A program made the translations under genes and the position numbers. The notes beneath the pieces are model-generated. The model was not told the origin of the DNA. It worked only from the letters and a program-made list of their open reading frames with translations, and ran no database searches. Positions 1-9,383 of a DNA stretch of 64,000 bases are shown piece by piece (the stretch's first letter is position 1; every line of letters begins with the position of its first letter). The stretch lies in NCBI RefSeq assembly GCF_000310145.2, contig NZ_AMXA01000004.1, positions 161,574 through 225,573 of the forward strand, read 5' to 3'. The DNA is from Thauera sp. 28. GTDB taxonomy: Bacteria > Pseudomonadota > Gammaproteobacteria > Burkholderiales > Rhodocyclaceae.

Positions 1-529
1 AAGCCGCCGTTCGCCGTCGCCCGACGCTCGAAAGGCAGGTGACCAACACATTGCGGCCTGATTACGCCATCAAGCCACCGGTAGCCGAGGTCGAAGACAG
101 GTCGTCGGTCGAAGTTGCAGCTCGCGGGGGGCTTTCATGCGCCTTCCGTGCGCTCACCTTTTGTACGGCCTTGTCTTGGTAGAAGCGTCGCGCCTCGGCA
201 TCGACCGGTGCCACCCACCTGAAAATCGAGTGCACATGCCCCTGATCCAACCCTTGAGCGAGCGCCGGTGCATCAGCTGTGATCGCTGGCATGGTCGGCG
301 GCGGCCCGGCGACGCACCGGACACGGTCGAGGTCGCCTCCCCGACGGTACGCGGCGTCTGCATCGAGGGGCCGTGGCACCGCAGCCTGCGTGGCGTGCGT
401 TCTGCCTGTGGGCAGTGGTTGCGCTGGCGTGAACTGTCGGCGCCCGTGGAAACACTCTCATCCGATTCCTGACTGCGCCGGGCCTTGCGCTGGATGACAA
501 CGCCCTGGCCGCATTCAGCGCAAACCGCA
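1..529. other. Stretch without a recognised gene
   Basis: No convincing gene was found here. Short open frames exist on both strands (for example minus strand 62-289), but none gives a product I recognise. The stretch ends where the methyltransferase remnant on the minus strand loses its family resemblance (about 530), so it may be DNA brought next to that gene by a rearrangement. No terminal inverted repeats or transposase motifs were seen. Confidence 0.4.
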
Positions 530-737
530 ACCGCTCCGCCAGCGCGATCTCCCCGAGCTCGGCCCGCAAGGCAAAGCTCAGCAGGCCGGTACCGCAGCCA
601 TACTCGAGGGCGCGCATCGCCGAGCTGAGCGGAACCTCGCTGCGGATGCCGTGTGCAACAGCCTCTGCCCGTGCGACCTTCATCGGGTCGGCATCCCAGG
701 TGGCGGCGCTTTGGTCGAAGTGCGTGGTCGAGTTCAT
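530..737 (-). pseudogene. Truncated class I SAM-dependent methyltransferase (N-terminal remnant)
   Basis: The minus-strand reading from the ATG at 737 gives about 70 residues typical of the start of a small class I methyltransferase: an N-terminal FDQSAATWDADP segment, then motif I (ALEYGCGTGLLSF), the SAM-binding glycine loop. After LRAELGEIAL the reading turns into arginine-rich, non-family sequence, so the rest of the Rossmann fold is missing. A complete family member would have about 200 residues or more. I therefore call it a remnant cut near position 530. It is divergent from the large helicase gene. An assembly error or frameshift is less likely because no downstream motif reappears in another frame. 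Confidence 0.6.
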
Positions 738-924
738 GGGGTATGGGGAGAAGGTATCAGTGTGAGGGGGCCATGATGGCAGACCTCGGCCTGCCCGCCA
801 GTTCAGTCTCGATCTTGAGCCTGCTCTTGAGGCGTCACATGTCAAGCACCCGAGTGTCTGCCGGGAGTAACGGCATTCGAATGTCAATTACAATCCTGGT
901 GGTTACCCCTATAAACCCATAGTC

Positions 925-3900
925 ATGGCAGACCTGCCCCGTGCCCGATGTCTGTGCCTCGACATCGAAACGACGCGCCAGGACCGCATGGTCCTTCGTG
1001 AAGTCGGGGCCTATCGACCTGATCTGGATGCGCGTATCAAGCTCAATGGCCGCGCACCAGATCTTGCGACCAGGCTCGACGCGATCACCGCAGGCGCGGC
1101 CTTCGTGCTCGGGCACAACGTCGTCGCGTTTGATCAGCCGGCCTTGGCGGCTCTGCATCCCGGGCTGGCCTTGCATCGCTTGCCCCTGATCGACACGCTC
1201 GAGCTTTCCCCCGTCGCGTTTCCGCAGAACCCTTATCACCGCTTGGTGAAGGACTACAAGCTGTGCACGACGACGCGTAACGATCCGGTACGCGATGCAG
1301 AGCTGGCCTACGCGCTATTTCTCGACCAGAGCGAGGCGCTGCGCTTGCGCGTCGCCGACCACCCTGATGAGGCCTTGTGCCTGCATTTCCTGCTCGCCAC
1401 GGAGGACGGGAAAGGGGTGGCCAACCTGTTTGCCTCCCTGCGCCGCGCACTCAGGCCTTCACTAGCAGACACCCGCGCCGCTTGGGAGCGTATGACGCGT
1501 GGCAAGGTGTGTATCACCGGGCAACGGCTGGTGGTCGACCAATTCCTGATCAACCCGGATTGGCACAAGCCATTGGCGTACGTGCTGGCATGGCTGGGTG
1601 TGGCAGGTGGCAATTCGGTTTTGCCACCTTGGGTGAACCTGAGTTTTCCTCGGGTGCGCGAGGCGATCGCCATCCTGCGTGACACCCCGTGTGCTGACCC
1701 CGCGTGCTCCTGGTGTCAGGAACAGCACGATCTAGAAGCGCTCCTGTCGCGCTGCTTTCCCGGAATTACCCGCTTCCGTTCCGCGCCCGCTACAGCGGAC
1801 GGCCGCTCCCTGCAGCGTGCGATCGTTGAGAACGGCTTTGCCGGACGTCCCACCCTGGCCATCTTGCCGACTGGGGGCGGAAAGTCACTGTGCTTCCAGT
1901 TGCCAGCGCTTGCGCGCTACTACCGAAACGGCAGCTTGACGGTCGTGATCTCGCCCTTGCAGTCCTTGATGAAGGATCAGGTCGACAACTTGGAGGCTCG
2001 GGGGGCCACCTGCGCAGGCTATCTCAACAACATGCTCAACCCCTTGGAGCGCCGGGCGATGCTCGACAAATTGCGCCTGGGCGACCTAGGGCTGATTTTT
2101 GTCGCGCCAGAGCAGTTTCGCAGTTCGACATTTGCCAACGCACTCAAGCATCGCGAGGTGGGTGCATGGGTGTTTGACGAGGCCCACTGTCTGTCCAAGT
2201 GGGGGCACGACTTCCGTCCAGACTACCTTTACGTTTCACGCTTCATCAAGGCGCGACAGAAGGACAAGCCCTCGCCAGTATTCTGCTTCACGGCCACGGC
2301 CAAGCCGGACGTCGTGGACGATATCTGCGCACATTTCGAGAAGCGGCTCGGTTTCACACTTGATCGTCTGGAAGGCGGAGTCAGCCGAGAAAACCTGAAC
2401 TATGAGGTCCGCCCCGTCCCGGTGCAGGCCAAATACGGCGAGGTGTTGCGACTATTGCAGGACGCCCTGCGCGAAGACGGTGGCGCCATCGTGTTCTGCG
2501 CGCGTCAGAAGACGGTCGAGGAACTCGCTCAATTCCTGAAAGAGGCTGGACTGGCCTGCGGCCATTTCCATGGCGGTATGCTGCCCACTGACAAGCGCAC
2601 GGTACAGGAGGCGTTTCTCGCGGGTACCCTACGCGTGATCGCTGCGACCAACGCGTTTGGCATGGGGGTGGACAAGCCGGACGTTCGCCTGGTGATCCAC
2701 CTTGATACGCCAGGTTCGCTGGAGAACTATCTGCAGGAAGCGGGTCGTGCCGGACGCGACCAGGCACCGGCGCGCTGCATCCTGCTCTATGACGAAGCGG
2801 ATCTGGACGTCCAGTTTCGCCTTCTGAAAAACTCCCGACTCACTCAGCATGACATCGGGGCCATCCTGAAGGCGCTGCGCACCATCCAGCGCAAAGACCG
2901 CAGCGATGGCGAGGTGGTAGTGACCAGCGGCGAGATCCTGCTTGAGATCCCTGAAGCACACCGTATCGACCCGGACGCGAGCGACGCCGACACGAAGGTG
3001 CGAATCGCCGTTGCCTGGCTCGAGGAAGCGCGGCTGCTTGAGCGTCACGAGAATCGCACCAATGTGTTCCCCGGGAGCTTGCTGGTGGCGAGCGAGGATG
3101 AGGCGCGGGCGATTCTGGAAAAGAAGCTTGGCCCCAACACCGACATCCAGCCTTATCTGCGGATCCTTGGCATTCTCATCCAGGGCGAGGATGACGAGGG
3201 GGTGTCCACCGACGAGCTGATGTTGGCAACGGGCCAGGACTCCAGAACGCTCCAGCACATGCTGCGCGAACTCGATCGTTGGAAGCTGCTGTCGAACGAT
3301 ACCGAGATCGGTGTGACCTTCTACCGCGATCCGGATACGGCTCAGCGGCTGGATGAACTGGCGCGACTGGAGAACGCCCTTGTCGCAAACCTGCGAGAAG
3401 CAGCGCCCGATGCTGCTGACGAGGGCTGGCAGGTTCTGAATGTACGCCACTTGTGCGACACCCTGAGACGTGACGCTCAGGTCGACTTCGACCCGGAACG
3501 GCTCACGCGTTTGTTGAAGTCCTTTGCAGAGCCGTTCGGCGAAGGGCCGGGTAACCGAGGATTTTTTGCATTACGTCCGCACACGGCGGAGACCCGCTAC
3601 ATCAAGCTGCTCCGCGACTGGCGAGCAATTGACACCATCCGGGAGCGCCGCATGCGGCTGGCCGGTGCACTCGTCGCCGATTTCCAGCGTCGTCGACAAG
3701 GCAACATGCTGCTCGTCACCTGTAAGCAGGGGGAGCTCGAAATCGCGCTGCAGAGCGACACTACGCTAGCTGATCTCGACGTATCGAAGTGGGACGCAGC
3801 GCTGGCTGCTGCCTTGCTGTACCTCGACGCCAACGAGGTGCTGCACCTGGCGCGCGGCAAAGCGGTGTTCCGGTCTGCGATGCGCATCGAGCTTGATGCC

Positions 3901-6072
3901 GAGGCACGCCGTCGCCAGTTCAAGAAGTCTGACTATGCGGAGCTCGCCTTGCACTACAAGGACAAGATTGTCCAAGTACATGTCATGGCTGAATACGCCA
4001 AGCTCGCAGCGCGCAAGATCCAAGCGGCGATGAACTTCATCGTCGATTACTTCAGCCTGGACCGCGCCGAGTTCGTGCGACGCTACTTCGCCGGGCGCAA
4101 GGACGTGCTTGAGATGGCGACGACTGAAGCTGCCCATCGTCGCATCCTCACCGAACTTGCCAATCCTGAGCAGCAGGCCATCGTCGCCGCACCACTCGAA
4201 GGCAACCACCTTGTGCTTGCCGGCCCCGGTTCGGGCAAGACGCGGGTGATCGTTCATCGCGTGGCCTGGCTACTGCGCGAAAGCATGGTGCTTCCTGCTG
4301 CGATCATGGTACTCGCCTACAACCGCTCAGCCGCGAATGAGATCCGCCGTCGCCTTTGGGCGCTCGTAGGCGCCGATGCGGCTGGCGTTACGGTACAGAC
4401 TTTGCACGGTTTGGCGATGAGACTGACAGGGACAAGCTATGCCGTCGCGCTCGAACATGGCGAAGCGGTAGATTTTGGCGAGGTGATTCGCAAGGCCACG
4501 CGCTATCTAAGCGCAACCGAAAAAGGCGATGACGGCGACCTCGGCCCGTCCATCCTTCGCGACCGGGTGCTTGCTGGGCTGCGTTTCCTCCTGGTCGATG
4601 AGTACCAGGACATCAATGGCGATCACTACGATCTCATCAGCGCGGTTGCAGGGCGAAGCTTGAAGACTGAGGAAGATCGCGTTTCGCTGATGGTGGTCGG
4701 CGACGACGACCAGAACATCTATGCCTTCGATGGTGCCAGTGTGCGCTACATCCGACAGTTCGAGACCGACTACGCGGCACGTCGCTACACGCTGGTCGAG
4801 AACTACCGCTCGTCACGCCACATCATCGATTCTGCAAACCGGGTGATCGAGCGCGCACGCGATCGGATGAAGTCGGGACAGGCTATCCGTGTGAACCATG
4901 CGCGTCGCGACCATGCAGATGGCGGGGAGCTGGCCGAGCGCGATTCGCTTGCAGCCGGTCGCGTTCATGTGCTCGAAGTGCCGAATGATCCGGGCCAGGA
5001 AGCCCAAGTCGCATTGAAAGAACTTCAGCGCCTGCATGACCTGATGGCACGTGGCGAAGCCGGGCAATGGGGCCGCTTCGCAGTGATCGCTCGCCGCTGG
5101 GAGGATCTCGAGCACTTGGCCGCCCAATGTCGTATTCGCGGCGTTCCCGTTCAGATGCTGAGTGACACCGGCCAGCTCAGCCTGCACACCCTGCGAGAAG
5201 GGAATGCGCTCCTTGCGTTGCTTCGCGGGCAAGATCGCCGTGCACGGCGGCGGCGTGTGCTGGTCCGTGCGGGGGCGCTTGGGCGTTGGTTTCGCTTACG
5301 CTTCAAGATCTCGACGGACAGTCGGATTGCTCACCCACAGCGTGCTGTGCTTGCGCAGTTCATCGAGGACATCGACTCATCAGCCCCCGATGCCGAATTG
5401 GTCGCGGACGATCTCGTCGAAGCGCTCTATGATTTTGGCGCTGGCGGAAAGGCAATCGGGGGGTTTCGACCCAACGCACCAATGGTGCTCATGACCGCAC
5501 ACCGGGCCAAGGGCCTGGAGTTCGACCATGTCCTGATCCTCGATAGCGGCGGCTGGCTGGGTAGAGGGGACGACGAGAGACGGCTCTACTATGTCGGGAT
5601 GACGCGGGCGCGCAAGTCGCTCACCTTGTGCGAGCGTCTTGGGGGGGAGCACCCCTTCGTGCACGATGCTGATGGGCTGACCTTGCGGTCACGGCCAGCC
5701 GTGATGGCATCTAAGTGCCGCATGGCCAATCGCATATGGCGCGCGGACCCCGAGAAGATCGTGCTCTCATGGCCTGGTTACTTTGCTCCTGAAGCGCCTA
5801 TTCACCGGGCACTGGCGGCACTCGACATCGGCGATCCGCTCACCATGCGGCCACGCGACGAGGGAGGCTGGGAGCTTGCCAACGCGGCCGGGGTGGCAGT
5901 TGGGCGGATGTCATCCAAGTTCCAACCGCCCTCGGCCAGGATTGTCGCGGTCCGCGTGGCTGCCATACTCGTGCGCCACGCGAAAGAGGGCGCTCAGGGG
6001 CAGGCCCAGTTGAGGTCCCGAACTTGGGAGCTTGTGCTGCCGGAGATCGAGTATGCGGGGGATGAGCGATGA
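925..6072 (+). CDS. Exonuclease-RecQ-UvrD tripartite helicase
   Basis: A 1715-residue protein joining three DNA-processing modules. Residues about 8-130 resemble a DnaQ/DEDD exonuclease: D13-I-E15, D70 in the HNVVAFD segment, and N119-x4-D124, where the usual DEDDh histidine appears as asparagine. Residues about 300-640 are a RecQ-type superfamily 2 helicase: Walker A PTGGGKS near 315-321, DEAH near 418, and QEAGRAGRD near 604-612. Residues about 1080-1600 are a UvrD/Rep superfamily 1 helicase: AGPGSGKT near 1098-1105, DEYQD near 1225, GDDDQNIYAF, ENYRSS, TAHRAKGLEF and VGMTRARK near 1557. RecQ and UvrD proteins unwind DNA 3'-5' in repair and recombination. Its role here, housekeeping repair or defence, cannot be decided. 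The start follows a T/A-rich leader without a strong ribosome site. Confidence 0.85.
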   Translation: MADLPRARCLCLDIETTRQDRMVLREVGAYRPDLDARIKLNGRAPDLATRLDAITAGAAFVLGHNVVAFDQPALAALHPGLALHRLPLIDTLELSPVAFPQNPYHRLVKDYKLCTTTRNDPVRDAELAYALFLDQSEALRLRVADHPDEALCLHFLLATEDGKGVANLFASLRRALRPSLADTRAAWERMTRGKVCITGQRLVVDQFLINPDWHKPLAYVLAWLGVAGGNSVLPPWVNLSFPRVREAIAILRDTPCADPACSWCQEQHDLEALLSRCFPGITRFRSAPATADGRSLQRAIVENGFAGRPTLAILPTGGGKSLCFQLPALARYYRNGSLTVVISPLQSLMKDQVDNLEARGATCAGYLNNMLNPLERRAMLDKLRLGDLGLIFVAPEQFRSSTFANALKHREVGAWVFDEAHCLSKWGHDFRPDYLYVSRFIKARQKDKPSPVFCFTATAKPDVVDDICAHFEKRLGFTLDRLEGGVSRENLNYEVRPVPVQAKYGEVLRLLQDALREDGGAIVFCARQKTVEELAQFLKEAGLACGHFHGGMLPTDKRTVQEAFLAGTLRVIAATNAFGMGVDKPDVRLVIHLDTPGSLENYLQEAGRAGRDQAPARCILLYDEADLDVQFRLLKNSRLTQHDIGAILKALRTIQRKDRSDGEVVVTSGEILLEIPEAHRIDPDASDADTKVRIAVAWLEEARLLERHENRTNVFPGSLLVASEDEARAILEKKLGPNTDIQPYLRILGILIQGEDDEGVSTDELMLATGQDSRTLQHMLRELDRWKLLSNDTEIGVTFYRDPDTAQRLDELARLENALVANLREAAPDAADEGWQVLNVRHLCDTLRRDAQVDFDPERLTRLLKSFAEPFGEGPGNRGFFALRPHTAETRYIKLLRDWRAIDTIRERRMRLAGALVADFQRRRQGNMLLVTCKQGELEIALQSDTTLADLDVSKWDAALAAALLYLDANEVLHLARGKAVFRSAMRIELDAEARRRQFKKSDYAELALHYKDKIVQVHVMAEYAKLAARKIQAAMNFIVDYFSLDRAEFVRRYFAGRKDVLEMATTEAAHRRILTELANPEQQAIVAAPLEGNHLVLAGPGSGKTRVIVHRVAWLLRESMVLPAAIMVLAYNRSAANEIRRRLWALVGADAAGVTVQTLHGLAMRLTGTSYAVALEHGEAVDFGEVIRKATRYLSATEKGDDGDLGPSILRDRVLAGLRFLLVDEYQDINGDHYDLISAVAGRSLKTEEDRVSLMVVGDDDQNIYAFDGASVRYIRQFETDYAARRYTLVENYRSSRHIIDSANRVIERARDRMKSGQAIRVNHARRDHADGGELAERDSLAAGRVHVLEVPNDPGQEAQVALKELQRLHDLMARGEAGQWGRFAVIARRWEDLEHLAAQCRIRGVPVQMLSDTGQLSLHTLREGNALLALLRGQDRRARRRRVLVRAGALGRWFRLRFKISTDSRIAHPQRAVLAQFIEDIDSSAPDAELVADDLVEALYDFGAGGKAIGGFRPNAPMVLMTAHRAKGLEFDHVLILDSGGWLGRGDDERRLYYVGMTRARKSLTLCERLGGEHPFVHDADGLTLRSRPAVMASKCRMANRIWRADPEKIVLSWPGYFAPEAPIHRALAALDIGDPLTMRPRDEGGWELANAAGVAVGRMSSKFQPPSARIVAVRVAAILVRHAKEGAQGQAQLRSRTWELVLPEIEYAGDER

Positions 6073-6313
6073 TCGTGCTCCATGCTTGGCTGCCCGACAT
6101 GCTTCTGCCGCATTGAGGCGGCCGTATTGAGGTTGCACGCGGTAGCCGCTGGCAAATGGCAGCTCAGGCCGCTGTCCTGACCCCCGGCAAACCGTGCGGG
6201 ATTCGCCGGGGAAACGGCCCCGTGGGACCTGACGTTCCATGAGAACTCTTGAGCGAGTGTGCAGGTCCATCGCGCTTCCCTCTATCCTCACCGCAATCCT
6301 CTAGGCTGAACCG

Positions 6314-6739
6314 ATGCACAACAAACGAACGCAATGGTGGTGGCTGATGGCCGCCTGGGCTGTCGCCCTGAGCGCCACACTGGGTGCGCTCTTCATTGGC
6401 GAGGTGATGGGCATGACGCCCTGCGTGCTGTGCTGGTACCAGCGCATCGCCATGTTTCCGCTTGCCGTTATCCTGGGCATGGCCGTGTTTGCCGACGACA
6501 GGCGCGGCGCGCTGTATGCGATGCCGTTCGCGATTGTCGGCCTCGCCCTGGCGGTCTATCACAGCGCCTTGGTTGCCGGTTGGGTGCCGCAGTGGTGGGT
6601 GCCCTGTGGCACCGGGCCGTCGTGCAGCCAGCAGGCCCTGGTCATTTTCGGCGACATCCAGATACCCTGGCTGTCGCTGGCGGCGTTCTTCGCCATCGCC
6701 GCCGCCCTGACGATCTATCTGAAAAGGACCCGTGCATGA
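6314..6739 (+). CDS. dsbB: Disulfide bond formation protein B (DsbB/BdbC family)
   Basis: A 141-residue inner-membrane protein with four hydrophobic segments. DsbB-family proteins pass electrons from a thiol oxidase in the periplasm to quinones. The first cysteine pair lies in TPCVLCWYQR (residues about 35-43), the CxxC plus WYQR signature of the family. The second pair lies in the periplasmic loop, CGTGPSC. The short length and loop resemble the BdbC branch. Its stop overlaps the start of the next gene, a thioredoxin-fold protein, by four bases (ATGA), which fits a DsbB/DsbA redox pair translated together. The 240 bases upstream hold no gene. Confidence 0.9.
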   Translation: MHNKRTQWWWLMAAWAVALSATLGALFIGEVMGMTPCVLCWYQRIAMFPLAVILGMAVFADDRRGALYAMPFAIVGLALAVYHSALVAGWVPQWWVPCGTGPSCSQQALVIFGDIQIPWLSLAAFFAIAAALTIYLKRTRA

Positions 6740-7392
6740 AAACAAGACAACTGCTGACGCTCGCCGTGTTGCTGATTCTCGGCCTGGCGTTCTACTTTGG
6801 CATGAATGCCTACCGAGATCGCACGCAAGCCGAGCAGGATGCGCGCGTTGCCGTTGAAGGAAGCCGCCTCGTGCGGATGCATACTCCGATCATCGGACCG
6901 CAGAGCGCACCGGTGACCATTGTCGAGTTCTTCGACCCGGCCTGCGAGACGTGCCGCGCCTTCTATCCGATCGTCAAGCAGATCATGGCCCAGCATCCGG
7001 ACAAGGTCCGGCTGGCGCTGCGCTACGCGCCCTTCCATCATGGCTCGGACCAGGTGGTGACGCTGATGGAAGCAGCGCGCAAGCAGGGACTCTATGTCGA
7101 GGTGCTGGAGGCCCTGCTGGCCACGCAGCCGGAATGGGCCGACCATTCCGCGCCCGACGTCGGCATCGCCTTCGAGGCGGCGGCACGCGTCGGTCTGGAC
7201 ATGGTGCGCGCCCGGCAGGACATGGCGTCTGCAGAGATCCGGGCCGTGCTGGCGCAGGACATCGAGGATCTGACTGCGCTACAGGTCAGCAAGACGCCTA
7301 CCTTCTTCGTCAACGGACGCAGTCTGCCCAGCTTCGGTCCCGAGCAGCTTGCGCGCCTGGTGGCGGAGGAGGTGGGGAAGGTTCAGCCCTGA
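6736..7392 (+). CDS. DsbA-family thioredoxin-fold disulfide oxidoreductase
   Basis: A 218-residue protein with an N-terminal membrane anchor or uncleaved signal (residues about 5-25, LLTLAVLLILGLAFYFG) and a DsbA/BdbD-type thioredoxin fold facing the periplasm. The active site is C70-E-T-C73 in FFDPACETCRAF, and the cis-proline loop is KTPTFFVNG near the C-terminus. It should introduce disulfides into exported proteins and be reoxidised by the DsbB-like protein whose gene overlaps it by four bases. The start chosen is the overlapping ATG. The frame is open further upstream inside the dsbB gene, but only as a shadow. Confidence 0.9.
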   Translation: MKTRQLLTLAVLLILGLAFYFGMNAYRDRTQAEQDARVAVEGSRLVRMHTPIIGPQSAPVTIVEFFDPACETCRAFYPIVKQIMAQHPDKVRLALRYAPFHHGSDQVVTLMEAARKQGLYVEVLEALLATQPEWADHSAPDVGIAFEAAARVGLDMVRARQDMASAEIRAVLAQDIEDLTALQVSKTPTFFVNGRSLPSFGPEQLARLVAEEVGKVQP

Positions 7393-7538
7393 CCCCGCGC
7401 GTCTGCACTCCGCGCCTTGTCTGTCACACCGAGATGGCCCGGCCTGCGTGCGTTTGACATGCGGCGAAGCGCGCAGCCATACTTTCGACTCCGTTGCGGC
7501 AGGGCTCCCCGCCGCCGTGATCGCCTTCCAAGGACCCC

Positions 7539-8819
7539 ATGCTCAAGGCCTTGCTCATTGATCCGTCGCGCTTCCAGCGCTCGGTGATCGAGTCGATTTT
7601 TCGTCGCCGGGATGTCGAGGTAGACATGGCCGACGGTGCGGTTGCCGGCCTGCAGGCGCTGGCCCAAGGGGGCTACAACATCCTGTGCTTCTCGCTCGAA
7701 CTGGGTGACATGCGCGGCCCCGAGTTCTACCGCGAAGTCCGCAGACGTCGGCTGGCAGAAGGGGTGCCCGCGCTGATGCTGGCGGCAACGCCGGACAAGC
7801 GGGTGTTTGACGATGCGATTGCTGCCGGGGTGACGGAGTGTTTTCCCAAGGCACGGCTCGATGAACTCGAGCAGTACATCGGGCAGTGGGAGCGCCGTTC
7901 GAACCGGCGCCTGTCCGGCCGCGTGCTGCTGGTCGAGGACAGCGACACCGCCGCCCAGTTCTGCAGCGAAGTCATGGAGAGGCTCGGGCTGGAAGTGTCG
8001 CGCTATCGCACCGCAGAGGAGGCGATTGCGACCTTGCCCCACGAGGACTACAGGATCGTTGTCACCGACTTCGTGCTTGAGGGGCTGCAGACCGGGCTCT
8101 CGGTGATCCGCGCCGTACGTGCGCTCCCGGGGCGCAAGGCCGAGTTGCCGATCCTGGCCTTGTCCGCGCTGGACAATGTCGCGCGCCGTGTGGAGATCCT
8201 GCGCGCGGGCGCCAACGATTTCGTGACCAAGCCAGTGGTGGCGGAGGAGCTGGCGGCCCGCCTGGGCAACCTGCTGATGTTGCGCATGCTGTTCGAGCAG
8301 CTGGCGGCGCAGCATGAACTGGTCAAGGAGATGGCGGTGCGCGATGCCTTGACCTCGCTGCACAACCGCCATCACCTCATGGCCGAGATGCCGCGCCTGC
8401 TGCAGGCGGCGCGCGAGAACGAGCAGCCGCTCACGCTGGTGGTCATCGATGTCGATCATTTCAAGCGCATCAATGACCACCATGGTCATACCCGCGGCGA
8501 TGAGGTGCTTGTGGCCGTTGCCCGACTCCTGGCCGAGGCCGCGTCCGACGAGCAGTTGCTCGTGCGCTATGGCGGGGAAGAGTTCGTGTGTGCGCTGCTG
8601 GGCGCTACGCCCGCGCAGGTCGAAGACGATGCCGATCGCTTGCGCGAGCGCATTGCCTCTGCCTACCCGGCCGGCATCGAGGTGACGGCCAGCTTTGGCC
8701 TCGCCACGCTGCGTCCTGGCGAGACCTTCGATCAGTTGTTCTCCCGTGCCGATGAGGCGCTCTACGAGGCCAAGCGCAGCGGCCGAAACTGCGTCGTCAG
8801 CGCCGACAGCCTTTTCTGA
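7539..8819 (+). CDS. Response regulator with two REC domains and a GGDEF domain
   Basis: A 426-residue PleD-like architecture. Residues about 3-110 are a receiver-like domain in which the phospho-acceptor aspartate position is occupied by serine (S52), so it is probably not phosphorylated. Residues about 127-250 are a second receiver with the acceptor at D177 (VVTDFVLEG). Residues about 270-425 are a diguanylate cyclase domain with an intact GGEEF at 345-349, preceded by the DVDHFKRIND segment. The RxxD inhibitory site expected just before the GGEEF is absent (SDEQ instead). The protein likely makes cyclic di-GMP under control of an unlinked kinase. An AAGGA ribosome site precedes the ATG. 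Confidence 0.9.
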   Translation: MLKALLIDPSRFQRSVIESIFRRRDVEVDMADGAVAGLQALAQGGYNILCFSLELGDMRGPEFYREVRRRRLAEGVPALMLAATPDKRVFDDAIAAGVTECFPKARLDELEQYIGQWERRSNRRLSGRVLLVEDSDTAAQFCSEVMERLGLEVSRYRTAEEAIATLPHEDYRIVVTDFVLEGLQTGLSVIRAVRALPGRKAELPILALSALDNVARRVEILRAGANDFVTKPVVAEELAARLGNLLMLRMLFEQLAAQHELVKEMAVRDALTSLHNRHHLMAEMPRLLQAARENEQPLTLVVIDVDHFKRINDHHGHTRGDEVLVAVARLLAEAASDEQLLVRYGGEEFVCALLGATPAQVEDDADRLRERIASAYPAGIEVTASFGLATLRPGETFDQLFSRADEALYEAKRSGRNCVVSADSLF

Positions 8820-8849
8820 GGCAGGTGGCGGGCGCGCTGGCAGCGTGTT

Positions 8850-9284
8850 TCAGTCCGTATGCCCGCCGTGGCATACGCACGCATCACCGAGTGCGGGGGC
8901 TTCCAGTTCGTGCAGGATGCCGCAGTGCGCTGCGCGGTTGGGTGTGCCGCATTGGCTGCGCAGGGTGGTGAGTTGGCGTTCGAGCGTGCGCAGGCTGTCG
9001 AGGCGGGCGCGGACACGGGCGAGTTGGGTGTCGATCAGCGTATTGACCTCGGCGCATTGCGCTGCCGGGTCATCGACGAAGCGCAGCAGGCGTGCGACGT
9101 CGGCCAGCGTGATGTCCAGCGCCCTGCAGTGGCGGATGAAGGCCAGGCGCTCGAGGTGTGTGCCCGCATACACCCGATAGCCGTTGTCGCTGCGAGCCGG
9201 TGCTGGCAACAGCCCGATGCGCTCGTAGTAGCGGACGGTCTCGACCTCGACATGGGCCGCCTTGGCCAGTTCGCCGATCTTCAT
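8850..9284 (-). CDS. cadR: Cd(II)/Pb(II)-responsive MerR-family regulator (CadR type)
   Basis: A 144-residue MerR-family protein. Residues 1-70 form the winged helix-turn-helix (MKIGELAK, VRYYERIGLL), followed by the long dimerisation helix. The metal-binding cysteines fall at C77, C112 and C121, close to the C77/C112/C119 pattern known for CadR/PbrR proteins, and the tail carries an extra CVCHGGH cluster. It is divergent from a short CDF metal transporter, and a MerR-type promoter with a perfect-arm palindrome lies between the two genes. It should repress and, with metal bound, activate that promoter. Cadmium or lead specificity is inferred from the cysteine pattern only. Confidence 0.88.
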   Translation of the reverse strand: MKIGELAKAAHVEVETVRYYERIGLLPAPARSDNGYRVYAGTHLERLAFIRHCRALDITLADVARLLRFVDDPAAQCAEVNTLIDTQLARVRARLDSLRTLERQLTTLRSQCGTPNRAAHCGILHELEAPALGDACVCHGGHTD

Positions 9285-9322
9285 CGCTTGCCTCTCCTCG
9301 TCGCGACATCGCATCCGATCGC

Positions 9323-9353
9323 TTGACCCTGTAGCGGCTACAGGGTGTTTGAT
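9323..9353 (+). promoter_or_regulatory. MerR-type promoter/operator for the metal transporter
   Basis: A -35 box TTGACC (9323-9328) and a -10 box TTTGAT (9348-9353) are separated by 19 bp, longer than the usual 17, as is typical of MerR-activated promoters. Between them lies the inverted repeat ACCCTGTAG-CGG-CTACAGGGT (9326-9346), a classic CadR/PbrR-type operator. It points toward the CDF transporter gene. The position of the -10 box also shows that an ATG at 9345 cannot be the transporter's start. Confidence 0.85.
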
Positions 9354-9383
9354 GCGCCTATCGTATACAAACAGGAGCGCGCC

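Noticed and set aside
9345..9383. ATG at 9345 as start of the CDF transporter
   Set aside because: It overlaps the -10 region of the MerR-type promoter, so it would not be in the transcript; the GTG at 9384 has an AGGAG.
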